From assembly GCA_045598845.1 (NCBI GenBank), contig JAZRUY010000129.1, forward strand, positions 1-15,567: a DNA stretch of 15,567 bases, written 5' to 3'. The DNA comes from JAZRUY01 sp045598845 (GTDB lineage Bacteria > Verrucomicrobiota > Lentisphaeria > Victivallales > Victivallaceae). The notes beneath the pieces are model-generated. The model saw only the letters and a list, made by a program, of their open reading frames with translations. It did no database searches and was not told the DNA's origin. This document shows, one piece after another, positions 8,163-15,223 of this stretch. How positions within the stretch are numbered: position 1 is the first letter of the stretch; each line of letters opens with the position of its first letter. A program made the position numbers and the translations under genes.

Positions 8163-9125
8163 TTATTCGCAGAAATCCGGTTCTTCTTTTAGAAGCTTAT
8201 CAAAATAGGCGATGGTTTTACCGAGACCGTCGCGCAAAGTTGTCCGCGGATGCCAGCTTAGCAGTTTTTCCGCCAGTGTTATATCAGGTTTGCGTTGTTT
8301 CGGATCATCGGTCGGAAGTTCTTTGTGCAATATTCTGGATTTGGAACCGGTAAGCTCCAGTATCATTTCCGCCAGCTGCAGCATGGTGAACTCTCCGGGA
8401 TTGCCCAGATTGACCGGTCCGGAAATTTCCGCCGGAGTATCCATCATTGCGATGAGCGCTTCGATCAGATCATCGCGGTAGCAGAAACTTCTGGTCTGGG
8501 AGCCGTCGCCGTAAATGGTGATATCTCTGTTCCGCAGCGCCTGCAATATGAAATTGCTGACCACTCTGCCGTCGTTGGGGTGCATGTTCGGTCCGTAAGT
8601 GTTGAATATCCGCACTATTTTGGTGTCTATTTTACATTGCATGCGGTAGCAGGTGAACAGCGTTTCAGCACACCGTTTACCCTCGTCGTAGCAGGAGCGC
8701 GGTCCGACCGGATTAACATTCCCCCAGTATTTTTCCACTTGCGGATGCACTGCCGGATCACCGTAAACCTCGCTGGTGGATGCCTGCAGAATTTTCGCGT
8801 TCAGCCGTTTTGCCAGCCCCAGCATATTTATGGCGCCGTGCACGCAGGTTTTCACTGTCTGCACCGGATCTCTCTGATAATGAATCGGCGATGCGGGGCA
8901 GGCGAGATTGTATATTTCGTCGCACTCTATGGAAATCGGCTGGGTGATGTCATGGCGGATCAGTTCGAAATGCGGATTGTCGAGCAGCGGCAGAATATTG
9001 CGTTTGGCACCGGTGTAAAAATTGTCCAGACAGATGACGTCTTTCCCGAGTTCCAGCAGACGCTCGCACAGGCGGGAGCCGAGAAATCCGCCTCCGCCGG
9101 TTACCAGTACCGTTTTGCCGCTCAT
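8163..9125 (-). CDS. uxs: UDP-glucuronate decarboxylase (UDP-xylose synthase)
   Basis: Converts UDP-glucuronate to UDP-xylose with bound NAD+; cytoplasmic. 320 residues, a short-chain dehydrogenase of the extended type. The nucleotide-binding motif TGGGGFLG is at 9-16. NLACPASP (73-80) and STSEVYGDP (116-124) are characteristic of this family and separate it from epimerases and dehydratases. The catalytic YxxxK is Y146 and K150 in SCYDEGKR. NTYGPNM and GDGSQTRSFCY follow. There is no N-terminal membrane anchor, unlike many eukaryotic forms. A purine-rich ribosome site (GGAGGGGAG) sits a few bases before the ATG. A perfect-consensus promoter lies just upstream. It works with the UDP-glucose dehydrogenase gene directly downstream. 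Confidence 0.96.
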   Translation of the reverse strand: MSGKTVLVTGGGGFLGSRLCERLLELGKDVICLDNFYTGAKRNILPLLDNPHFELIRHDITQPISIECDEIYNLACPASPIHYQRDPVQTVKTCVHGAINMLGLAKRLNAKILQASTSEVYGDPAVHPQVEKYWGNVNPVGPRSCYDEGKRCAETLFTCYRMQCKIDTKIVRIFNTYGPNMHPNDGRVVSNFILQALRNRDITIYGDGSQTRSFCYRDDLIEALIAMMDTPAEISGPVNLGNPGEFTMLQLAEMILELTGSKSRILHKELPTDDPKQRKPDITLAEKLLSWHPRTTLRDGLGKTIAYFDKLLKEEPDFCE

Positions 9126-9175
9126 TTTCTCCCCTCCGTACTTTCTTCCATTTTACCGCATTGTTTCAGGATAGT

Positions 9176-9204
9176 ATTATAGTGCGCGGTTGTTATGATG
9201 TCAA
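9176..9204 (-). promoter_or_regulatory. Perfect sigma-70 promoter for UDP-xylose synthase
   Basis: On the minus strand TTGACA (9204-9199) and TATAAT (9181-9176) are separated by 17 bases: a full match to consensus in both boxes with ideal spacing. The -35 box lies inside the last codons of the sirtuin gene. The expected start near 9169 gives a leader of about 44 bases. Confidence 0.75.
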
Positions 9205-9972
9205 CCGTTGCATTGTTTCCGCCAAGTCTTGAACCGCTTGGAATACTTGCTTCAGGTCATTGAATTTAAGCACAGCCATATTGTCCAGCCCGGTAGGCTG
9301 TTCGTTTACTATGACCAGTTTCGCTCCGTGCCGTGCCGCGGTTTCCGGCAGCGATGCGGCCGGATATACGGTCAGACTGCTGCCCAGCATCAGCAGCAGA
9401 TCGCAGTTTTTCATATCCTGAAACGCCTGCCGCAGCAGTTCCTCGTTCAGATTTTCCCCGTAGAATACGATGTCAGGCTTAACAAGACCGTTGCAGAACC
9501 GGCAGCGCGGCACTTTGGCGGCCAGTACTTCGGCCGCGATTTCCTCATATCCGAAAGCCATGCCGCATTTCAGGCAGTGGTGTCCGGCGGGCGAGCCGTG
9601 CAATTCGAATACTTTACGGCTGCCGGCCTCCTGATGCAGCATATCGATGTTCTGCGTATATACCGCTTCCAGTTTTCCGGCTTTTTCCAGCGCGGCCAGT
9701 CCGGTATGGACGCAGGATGGATGAAAATCGTGGAGACGGTACAGAAATTCCTTCGCCCATCCGTAAAAAAGTTCCGGCCGTTCCAGAAAACAGTCCAGCG
9801 AAAGTATTTCCTCCACCGGCATTCCGCGCCACGGCTGCAGATAAACACCGTTTTTACCGCGGAAGTCCCGGATTCCGGAAAGCGTGGAAACCCCGGCTCC
9901 GGTGAAGGCGAAAATCCGCTTCGCTTCGCCGATAAAATCGAAAAGTCGTTTTAATTCAGCCATATCAGCCAT
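9193..9972 (-). CDS. Sir2-family NAD-dependent protein deacylase
   Basis: Removes acyl groups from lysines using NAD+; cytoplasmic. 259 residues, the usual size for a bacterial sirtuin. The NAD-binding motif is GAGVST (25-30) followed by SGIRDFRG (32-39), with arginine where proline is common. TQNID is at 106-110 and the catalytic histidine is H125 in LHGS. A zinc knuckle is formed by C133, C136, C157 and C160. GSSL (197-200) and VNEQPT complete the fold. ATGs at 9972 and 9963 are both possible and neither has a ribosome site, because the fucO terminator ends right before the first one. No obvious acyl-CoA synthetase partner is adjacent, so the substrate is unknown. Confidence 0.93.
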   Translation of the reverse strand: MADMAELKRLFDFIGEAKRIFAFTGAGVSTLSGIRDFRGKNGVYLQPWRGMPVEEILSLDCFLERPELFYGWAKEFLYRLHDFHPSCVHTGLAALEKAGKLEAVYTQNIDMLHQEAGSRKVFELHGSPAGHHCLKCGMAFGYEEIAAEVLAAKVPRCRFCNGLVKPDIVFYGENLNEELLRQAFQDMKNCDLLLMLGSSLTVYPAASLPETAARHGAKLVIVNEQPTGLDNMAVLKFNDLKQVFQAVQDLAETMQRLTS

Positions 9973-9980
9973 AAAATAAA

Positions 9981-10014
9981 AAAGCGGAACCGATTTAAAA
10001 AGCGGTTCCGCTTT
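9981..10014 (-). terminator. Strong rho-independent terminator of fucO
   Basis: AAAGCGGAACCG (9981-9992) and CGGTTCCGCTTT (10003-10014) form a perfect 12-base-pair stem with a 10-base loop. On the minus strand it starts nine bases after the fucO stop and runs into a T-rich tract. The tract touches the sirtuin ATG at 9972. Confidence 0.88.
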
Positions 10015-10023
10015 GCTCCAGAA

Positions 10024-11166
10024 TCACATAAGTTTGCGGAACAGTTCTTTCAGATCTTCCACCGAGGTTTCCTTCGGGTTGCCTGGGCGGCAGGCGTCTG
10101 CGTAGGCGCTTTCCGCCAGAAACTGCAGATCCGTTTCCTTGAGCGCAGCCAGTTTGGCCGGGATGCCCACATCGGCGGAGAGCTGACGCACCGCGGCTAC
10201 TGCGGCGGCACGGTATTCCGCCTGACTCATTCCTGCGGTATTCACTCCCATCGCTTCCGCCACATATTTGAATTTATCGCCGGTGGTTTCGGCATTGTAC
10301 TCCATTACGATCGGCAGCATCATCGCGCAGGCTACTCCGTGCGGTGTGTCGTATACCGCGCCGAGAGTATGCGCCATGGAGTGAGCGATGCCCAGACCGA
10401 CGTTGGAAAAGGCCATGCCGGTCACGAACTGCCCGAGAGCCATGCCTTCCCGCCCCTGCTGCTCGTTTTTCACCGCCGCGCGCAGATTGGCGGCGATGAG
10501 TTTGATCGCTTCCAGATTCAGACAGTCGGCGAGTTCCCAGGCCGCTTTGGTGGTGTATCCTTCGATTGCGTGGGTAAGCGCATCCATGCCGGTGGCGGCG
10601 GTCAGCCCCTTCGGCATGGTTGACATCATATCCGGATCAACCACCGCGATATCGGGAATATCGTTGACATCCACGCATACGAATTTGCGGCGTTTCTGCA
10701 CATCGGTTATCACATAGTTGATAGTCGCTTCCGCCGCTGTACCGGCGGTGGTGGGTACCGCGATGGTGAACACGGTGCGGTTTTTGGTCGGAGCCACTCC
10801 TTCCAGAGAACGCACGTCGGCGAATTCCGGGTTGTTGATGATGATGCCGATGGCCTTGCCGGTATCCATTGAGGAGCCGCCGCCGATGGTGATCATGCAG
10901 TCTGCACCGGATTTTTTATATGCCTCGACACCGGCCAGTACGTTTTCAATGGTCGGATTCGGTTTGATGTCGGAATAGATTTCGTAAGCGAAACCGGCTT
11001 CGTCCAGCAAATCGGTAACTTTCTTGGTAACCTGGAATTTCACCAGATCCGGGTCGGAGGCGATGAATGCTTTTTGGAACCCTTTGGCGCGCAGCAGTTC
11101 CGGAATATTGCGGATGGCGCCTTTGCCGTGATAGGAAATACCGTTGAGCACAAAACGATTGACCAT
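10024..11166 (-). CDS. fucO: Lactaldehyde reductase (iron-dependent alcohol dehydrogenase, FucO type)
   Basis: Reduces L-lactaldehyde, from fucose or rhamnose breakdown, to 1,2-propanediol with NADH; cytoplasmic, group III alcohol dehydrogenase. 380 residues. It follows E. coli FucO from memory almost position for position, including NNPEFADVRSLEG (111-123), TTAGTAAEATINYVITD (139-155) and RRKFVCVD (159-166). Metal ligands D195, H199, H262 and H276 correspond to FucO D196, H200, H263 and H277. GGGS (95-98) binds the nucleotide and D38 matches the residue linked to NAD preference. AAGGAG is 8 bases before the ATG. No fucose isomerase, kinase or aldolase is adjacent, so a role as a general fermentative alcohol dehydrogenase remains possible. 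Confidence 0.92.
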   Translation of the reverse strand: MVNRFVLNGISYHGKGAIRNIPELLRAKGFQKAFIASDPDLVKFQVTKKVTDLLDEAGFAYEIYSDIKPNPTIENVLAGVEAYKKSGADCMITIGGGSSMDTGKAIGIIINNPEFADVRSLEGVAPTKNRTVFTIAVPTTAGTAAEATINYVITDVQKRRKFVCVDVNDIPDIAVVDPDMMSTMPKGLTAATGMDALTHAIEGYTTKAAWELADCLNLEAIKLIAANLRAAVKNEQQGREGMALGQFVTGMAFSNVGLGIAHSMAHTLGAVYDTPHGVACAMMLPIVMEYNAETTGDKFKYVAEAMGVNTAGMSQAEYRAAAVAAVRQLSADVGIPAKLAALKETDLQFLAESAYADACRPGNPKETSVEDLKELFRKLM

Positions 11167-11230
11167 GACAGTTTATCTCCTTTTTTTCTTTTCCGTACAT
11201 GCCGGAATTTAGGGTTGAAATACCTTACCA

Positions 11231-11264
11231 AATTTATTATCGTAAATCTTTTTTTCAAGGTCTA
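11231..11264 (-). promoter_or_regulatory. Candidate promoter region of fucO
   Basis: Two overlapping sigma-70 candidates lie on the minus strand: TAGACC-N17-GATAAT (11264-11236; 4/6 and 5/6 matches) and TTGAAA-N16-TAAATT (11258-11231; 5/6 and 4/6). Either would give a leader of roughly 60 bases. The region lies directly after the stop of the membrane glycosyltransferase gene. Confidence 0.45.
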
Positions 11265-11289
11265 TGAGTCCGCGTTTCCGTTTTTTGCC

Positions 11290-13047
11290 TTACTCTTTTT
11301 TTGCGATTTCCGTGATTAAGGCGAATGTCGATACGCAAAGCAATACGGTGAACAAAGCGGCGGCAGCCATCCCGCCGGAGGTGAAGAAGATCATGCCGAA
11401 GCAGATGAAAGCCGCCGCTCCGCGCGGATCTTTCTGTAATACCGCCGCCGCGGTTACCGCCGCGGTGAAGAATACTGCGATGCCGCGGAGCGGATATGCC
11501 GCCAGTTCCCGTATCAGCAGCGGAGGAATTTCTGCACTTCCGGTTACGGTGAGCAATGCGGCGGTGAAGATTACCGCCGCCGCGGTGCGATGTCTGCCGC
11601 TCCCCCATAAATTCCTTGAACAGTACGCAGCGGCCAGCGGCAGATAAGTAGGCAGGATAAACCGGTAGGCATCGCAAAAAGTATGGCTGTAACCGTAAAA
11701 GAACAGTATCGGCGGTATTATCCACAGGCAGAGCAGCGCCGCTTGCCGGCGTTCGCGCATCAGGAGCAGTCCTGCTGCGCCGGCCGCCCAAATGCCGCGG
11801 TTTGCTTCGCCCAAATACCGGATATGTGCTCCTTGAAATAGAGTCTTCAGGGTGAATCCGTCCGCCGGTGAAAGCCCGTTGTGGCATTGATGATTGATGT
11901 ATCCGAATGTCAGCGGATTGCCGAACTGCACGGCATTGAGTATCAGTTGCCAGCCGAATACCGTCAGAAATCCGGCCGCTCCGTACCCCAGCAGTGCCGC
12001 TGCTCTGCCGGCGGATAACCGGTTATCCCGGAATTTCAACGCGGTTACGGCACCGAGAAACGGTACATAGAGTATCAGCGGCATCCGGATCAGGCATCCG
12101 GCGCCGAACAGTGCGCCGGACAACAGAAATCCGGCTTCGTTGACTTTGATTTTACAGATTGTCAGAATGCTCAGCAGCAGAACCAGTGCGGCCGGATAAT
12201 CGCTCATGGCATTGAATCCGCTCTGTATAAACAGGGTATATAAACGCCAGGTGTCTCCGTTTGGCGGCGGTGGCGCGAAAAATCCGGGAAAACTGCAATT
12301 GTTCCAGTTTTCAGCATGAAATGTGAAAAAAGGCAGTACCGCCCACAGCATGACGGCGGCGAATGCCTCGGTGTTGCGGAATCCTAAATTTCGCAAAATC
12401 GCGAATCCGACCGCCAGGCATGCCGGCGCTGTCAGCAGCGCGTTGAACAGGCTGAACGGCACCGCAAAACCGTAATAATCAGCCGCATTGCATATTTTTA
12501 CGAACGGCATATACCACAGCCCGAGTCCTATGGTGAACGAGTACGGAGTGGCAAAATCTCCGTTCAGCAGACAACTGGCGGCATGCAGATAGCCGGGCTC
12601 ATCGGCCGGCGAGCAGATAAAACCGCCCGAAAATGTCAGAATGTGCAGCATCAGCGTCCACCGTACCGAAACAGCGAGCAGTGCCAGCAGTACCCCGGTA
12701 CGGAAACTGTCCGCTTTCATCCGGCGCTGTTTCAAATTATGGAACAACAGAAAAACCAGGAGCGCAGTAAGCACGGTCGCCGCGGTTTCCGCATATAATG
12801 TCCAGTTACCGCGCGCCAATGGCGCCGGTGTCGTTTTTCCGTCTGCGGTTTGTGCCGGCGCGGTATAGAGTTGTCGCCCGTCCGCTGTCCGTATTTCCCG
12901 GAATTCGTATTGCAGCGCCAGCGGGCGCCGGACGGAATTTACGATTATTTTCCGTCCGGTGTCCGTTGTTCCGGCATCGGTGTCACCCATATATTCGGCA
13001 TCCGGCGCCGGCCGGCTGAATACCGGCTCCGCCTCCGCCCGCGGCAT
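11290..13047 (-). CDS. Polytopic membrane protein, probable GT-C glycosyltransferase (ArnT/PMT-like)
   Basis: 585 residues from the only canonical start (ATG at 13047). An extracytoplasmic-looking N-terminal stretch of about 80 residues is followed by about a dozen hydrophobic segments, the first two near 85-103 and 117-138. A basic loop (KQRRMK) sits between those two. After the second comes a loop with ADE at 148-150, the position and type of acidic pair that GT-C enzymes use to handle lipid-linked sugar donors. The likely role is transfer of a sugar from a polyprenyl-phosphate carrier to an envelope acceptor outside the membrane. The family assignment rests on topology and this motif only. 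In-frame codons upstream of the ATG encode a good signal peptide without a standard start codon, described separately. No terminator is seen after its stop. Confidence 0.75.
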   Translation of the reverse strand: MPRAEAEPVFSRPAPDAEYMGDTDAGTTDTGRKIIVNSVRRPLALQYEFREIRTADGRQLYTAPAQTADGKTTPAPLARGNWTLYAETAATVLTALLVFLLFHNLKQRRMKADSFRTGVLLALLAVSVRWTLMLHILTFSGGFICSPADEPGYLHAASCLLNGDFATPYSFTIGLGLWYMPFVKICNAADYYGFAVPFSLFNALLTAPACLAVGFAILRNLGFRNTEAFAAVMLWAVLPFFTFHAENWNNCSFPGFFAPPPPNGDTWRLYTLFIQSGFNAMSDYPAALVLLLSILTICKIKVNEAGFLLSGALFGAGCLIRMPLILYVPFLGAVTALKFRDNRLSAGRAAALLGYGAAGFLTVFGWQLILNAVQFGNPLTFGYINHQCHNGLSPADGFTLKTLFQGAHIRYLGEANRGIWAAGAAGLLLMRERRQAALLCLWIIPPILFFYGYSHTFCDAYRFILPTYLPLAAAYCSRNLWGSGRHRTAAAVIFTAALLTVTGSAEIPPLLIRELAAYPLRGIAVFFTAAVTAAAVLQKDPRGAAAFICFGMIFFTSGGMAAAALFTVLLCVSTFALITEIAKKE

Positions 13048-13095
13048 GGTCGCCGCCGCGGTCAGTATCAGGCATATTTGGATTAATCTGCGGAT
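13048..13095 (-). other. In-frame signal-peptide extension with a non-ATG start (ATC)
   Basis: Upstream of ATG 13047 the same frame encodes IRRLIQICLILTAAAT, then MPRAEA: a basic end, hydrophobic core and an A-x-A type cleavage site. The frame has no ATG, GTG or TTG here and is closed by TAA further upstream. GGAG at 13107-13104 sits exactly 8 bases before ATC at 13095-13093, where an ATG would be expected. Either ATC is used, the start codon has mutated, or the base is a sequence error. Confidence 0.5.
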
Positions 13096-13153
13096 TTTAT
13101 TTTCTCCGTTACGGTTTCCCCTTGATTATTCTGCCGCATGCGCACTCGACAAC

Positions 13154-13174
13154 AGTCTTCTTGGGAAGTCTTCT
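13154..13174. repeat. Direct repeat AGTCTTCT in the glycosyltransferase leader
   Basis: AGTCTTCT occurs at 13154-13161 and again at 13167-13174, a 13-base period, about 10 to 30 bases downstream of the expected minus-strand start. It could be a protein-binding site, or chance. Confidence 0.3.
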
Positions 13175-13191
13175 ATATGGGAATAATAAAT

Positions 13192-13219
13192 AATATATAA
13201 TTTACTCCGCGCTTGTCAA
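13192..13219 (-). promoter_or_regulatory. Promoter of the membrane glycosyltransferase gene
   Basis: On the minus strand TTGACA (13219-13214, perfect) and TATATT (13197-13192, 5/6) are 16 bases apart. The expected start near 13185 gives a leader of about 90 bases to the ATC at 13095. Confidence 0.65.
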
Positions 13220-13238
13220 CCGGCCGTGCGGTTTGACA
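13214..13238. repeat. Palindrome carrying the two divergent -35 boxes
   Basis: TGTCAACCG on the left pairs with CGGTTTGACA on the right, with one unpaired base, around a short centre. The two -35 hexamers (13214-13219 minus, 13233-13238 plus) are the palindrome arms, separated by 13 bases, so one dimeric regulator or one RNA polymerase could block the other side. Confidence 0.5.
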
Positions 13239-13262
13239 GACCGGTTCAGGCTGGAGTATATT
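13233..13262 (+). promoter_or_regulatory. Promoter of the HdeD/DUF308 gene
   Basis: TTGACA (13233-13238, perfect) and TATATT (13257-13262, 5/6) are 18 bases apart. Expected start near 13269, giving a leader of about 65 bases. Confidence 0.65.
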
Positions 13263-13283
13263 CTTTCGGCTTGCCTTGATTGT

Positions 13284-13306
13284 GCGGAAGTTTTTTTACT
13301 TTCCGC
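13284..13306 (+). repeat. Small hairpin in the HdeD/DUF308 leader
   Basis: GCGGAA (13284-13289) pairs with TTCCGC (13301-13306) around an 11-base loop rich in T. It lies between the promoter and the ribosome site and could affect leader stability. Confidence 0.3.
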
Positions 13307-13333
13307 GGATAATAAATTCGGAAGGAGTGGCAA

Positions 13334-13882
13334 ATGAAAAAGCTGTTCGGAGAATTGATGCATACTTCCGCTTCGGTCCTGATTTGGCGCGGAGTGCTGA
13401 TGCTGTTGCTGGGAGGGTGCTTTCTGCTCAGTCCGCTTGGCGCGGTGCTTGCCGTCACCAGGTTGGTCGGCGCATTGATCGCGCTGTACGGGGTTTACGG
13501 CATTATCTCCGCTTTCCGGATTCGCGGGGATGCGCGTTGGATGTTCGCCTTGCTGTCGTTTGTTTTTATGCTCTTCGGTATGTGGGTTTGTTCAAATCCT
13601 GCCGGATTGACTGCCGTTTGCACTGTTTTTCTCGGTGTCTGGATGTTTGTCAACGGTATCGGTATGTTGTTTTCGCCTGATTGCCGTCATCCGTTCGCCT
13701 GTTTTTCAGGAGTGTTTTCGTTGATCGCTGGAATCTGCTGTATTGCGATGCCTTTGCTCGGTATCGCCTGGGCGGGATGGCTGTTCGGTCTGCTGCTGGC
13801 GGTTTCAGGAGTGGCCATGCTGGTGTCCGGTGTCAATTTACGCCGGGTAGCCGACGCTTTGAAAACCGATGCCGAACGCTGA
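13334..13882 (+). CDS. HdeD/DUF308-family small membrane protein
   Basis: 182 residues, nearly all hydrophobic, with about six membrane segments arranged as repeats of two helices. After a short amphipathic start come WRGVLMLLLGGCFLLSPLG, then LVGALIALYGVYGIISAF, then further pairs with the family pattern of small residues and N/SPAG turns (SNPAGLTA). The C-terminus is a charged tail (LRRVADALKTDAER). The family is named after E. coli HdeD, linked to acid resistance, but the molecular function is unknown. AAGGAG at 13322-13327 is six bases before the ATG. It has its own strong promoter, is transcribed away from the glycosyltransferase gene, and ends at a shared terminator. Confidence 0.85.
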   Translation: MKKLFGELMHTSASVLIWRGVLMLLLGGCFLLSPLGAVLAVTRLVGALIALYGVYGIISAFRIRGDARWMFALLSFVFMLFGMWVCSNPAGLTAVCTVFLGVWMFVNGIGMLFSPDCRHPFACFSGVFSLIAGICCIAMPLLGIAWAGWLFGLLLAVSGVAMLVSGVNLRRVADALKTDAER

Positions 13883-13901
13883 AATCCTGTCCGTAACTAA
13901 T

Positions 13902-13939
13902 AATGAAAACGGAGCGCGGTTCTGCGCTCCGTTTTCATT
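13902..13939. terminator. Bidirectional terminator between convergent genes
   Basis: A perfect 16-base-pair stem: AATGAAAACGGAGCGC (13902-13917) with GCGCTCCGTTTTCATT (13924-13939) around a 6-base loop. The A-rich left arm and T-rich right arm give T-runs in both directions. It ends the HdeD gene (stop at 13882) on plus and the DUF1015 gene (stop at 13958) on minus. Confidence 0.9.
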
Positions 13940-13957
13940 TTTGCATTGTTGCGGCAA

Positions 13958-15190
13958 TCAGAAATCATGGCAGACTAATCCGTCCCGCAATTTAGGCTCG
14001 AACCAGGTCGATTTCGGCGGCATGATGGCGCCTGCGTCCGCAATGGCCATCAGTTGTTCTACCGTGGTGGGGTACATGGAAAACGCGACGGCATATTTTC
14101 CGGAGTTAACCAGTTTCATCAGTTCGGCCGTGCCGCGTATTCCGCCGATAAAATCGATCTCCCTGCTGGTGCGCGGATCGGAGATGCCGAGCAACGGAGC
14201 CAGCACATAATCCTGCAGCATGCTCACATCCAACCGTTCCACTACATTTTTTCCGGAGATATCGAAGTCCGGTTTTGCCAGATACCATTGACCGTCAAGA
14301 TAGAATTTGAATTCGCCCGGCGCCTTGGTTTCCCCGTCCGCACAGGGTATAACGGAGCATTTTTTCTTCAACTCCGCCAGAAAGTCCGCGGCACTGCGTC
14401 CGTTAAGTGTGCGGACTGCCCGGTTGTAAGGCAGAATTTTTAATTGTCCGGCTGGAAAAGCCACGGTTAGAAAATAGTTGTACTCCTCGCTTCCGTTGTG
14501 TGCCGGATTGCGCGGTGCGCACTCGGCCGCGGTTCTGGCCGCCGCGGCGCTGCGGTGGTGCCCGTCGGCGATGTAGAATACCGGCACTTCGTTTCTGAAG
14601 ATACACGAAAGTTTTTCGCTCAGAGTTTCATTGATGCGCCACACGGTATGGCTGATGCCGTCCGGTGCGGTGAAGTCGAACAGCGCCGGCTTGGCGGTCT
14701 CGTCTTTTACAATCGCATCGATATTCCGGTTGTCGCGGTAGGTGAAAAATGCAGGGCCGGTATGACTGCGCAGAGTCATTACGTGGCGGGTGCGGTCGTC
14801 TTCCTTGTCTTGTCTGGTTTTTTCATGTTTTTTAATAATTCCGTTGCGGTATTCCGCCGCGGAGGCGGCTCCGATGATGCCTGTCTGCACATGCCCGCCC
14901 ATTTTCAGCCTGTAAATATACAGATGGCGGCCGGAATCATTGACGAGCGGCACTGATTCGCGCAGTTTTTGAAACGCCAGTTCAGCCTGTGCGTAAATCC
15001 GGTCGTCATGCAGGTCGATTCCCCGTTCCATATCGATTTCCGGCCGCGACACATGCAGAAAACTGTACGGATTACCTGCCGCCAGTTGCGCCGCTTCCTC
15101 GCTGTTCACCACATCGTAGGGGACCGCCGCCACCATTGCGGCGCGTTCCGGTGTCGGCACCAGTCCGTGAAATGCTCTCAATTCAGCCAT
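13958..15190 (-). CDS. DUF1015-family protein of unknown function
   Basis: 410 residues, the usual length for this family (YbbC/SerC-neighbour type DUF1015). Conserved patches are visible: VPYDVV (23-28), PYSFLHVSRPE (41-51), KHEKT (121-125) and a histidine-rich DGHHRSAAA (209-217) that looks like an active or metal-binding site. No membrane segment or signal peptide, so cytoplasmic. The family has no established activity; in other bacteria it often lies near serine biosynthesis genes. Here a one-carbon-metabolism domain gene precedes it by 33 bases, probably in one transcript. GAGG lies 8 bases before the ATG. Confidence 0.9.
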   Translation of the reverse strand: MAELRAFHGLVPTPERAAMVAAVPYDVVNSEEAAQLAAGNPYSFLHVSRPEIDMERGIDLHDDRIYAQAELAFQKLRESVPLVNDSGRHLYIYRLKMGGHVQTGIIGAASAAEYRNGIIKKHEKTRQDKEDDRTRHVMTLRSHTGPAFFTYRDNRNIDAIVKDETAKPALFDFTAPDGISHTVWRINETLSEKLSCIFRNEVPVFYIADGHHRSAAAARTAAECAPRNPAHNGSEEYNYFLTVAFPAGQLKILPYNRAVRTLNGRSAADFLAELKKKCSVIPCADGETKAPGEFKFYLDGQWYLAKPDFDISGKNVVERLDVSMLQDYVLAPLLGISDPRTSREIDFIGGIRGTAELMKLVNSGKYAVAFSMYPTTVEQLMAIADAGAIMPPKSTWFEPKLRDGLVCHDF

Positions 15191-15223
15191 CTTACATACC
15201 TCGCAATTGTTGTTCCGCCTGGT

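Noticed and set aside
8295..9182. 295-codon plus-strand open frame opposite UDP-xylose synthase
   Set aside because: Antisense shadow of a gene with clear motifs; no recognisable domain and no ribosome site.
9208..9954. 248-codon plus-strand open frame opposite the sirtuin
   Set aside because: Antisense shadow; no motif and no independent promoter or start signal.
11258..11887. 210-codon minus-strand frame within the glycosyltransferase gene
   Set aside because: Arginine- and histidine-rich shadow in another frame of the same strand; the true frame encodes clear membrane helices.
13084..13139. Short upstream frame of 18 codons in the glycosyltransferase leader
   Set aside because: ATG at 13139 has no ribosome site and the peptide shows no regulatory pattern; it overlaps the ATC region in another frame and is probably chance.
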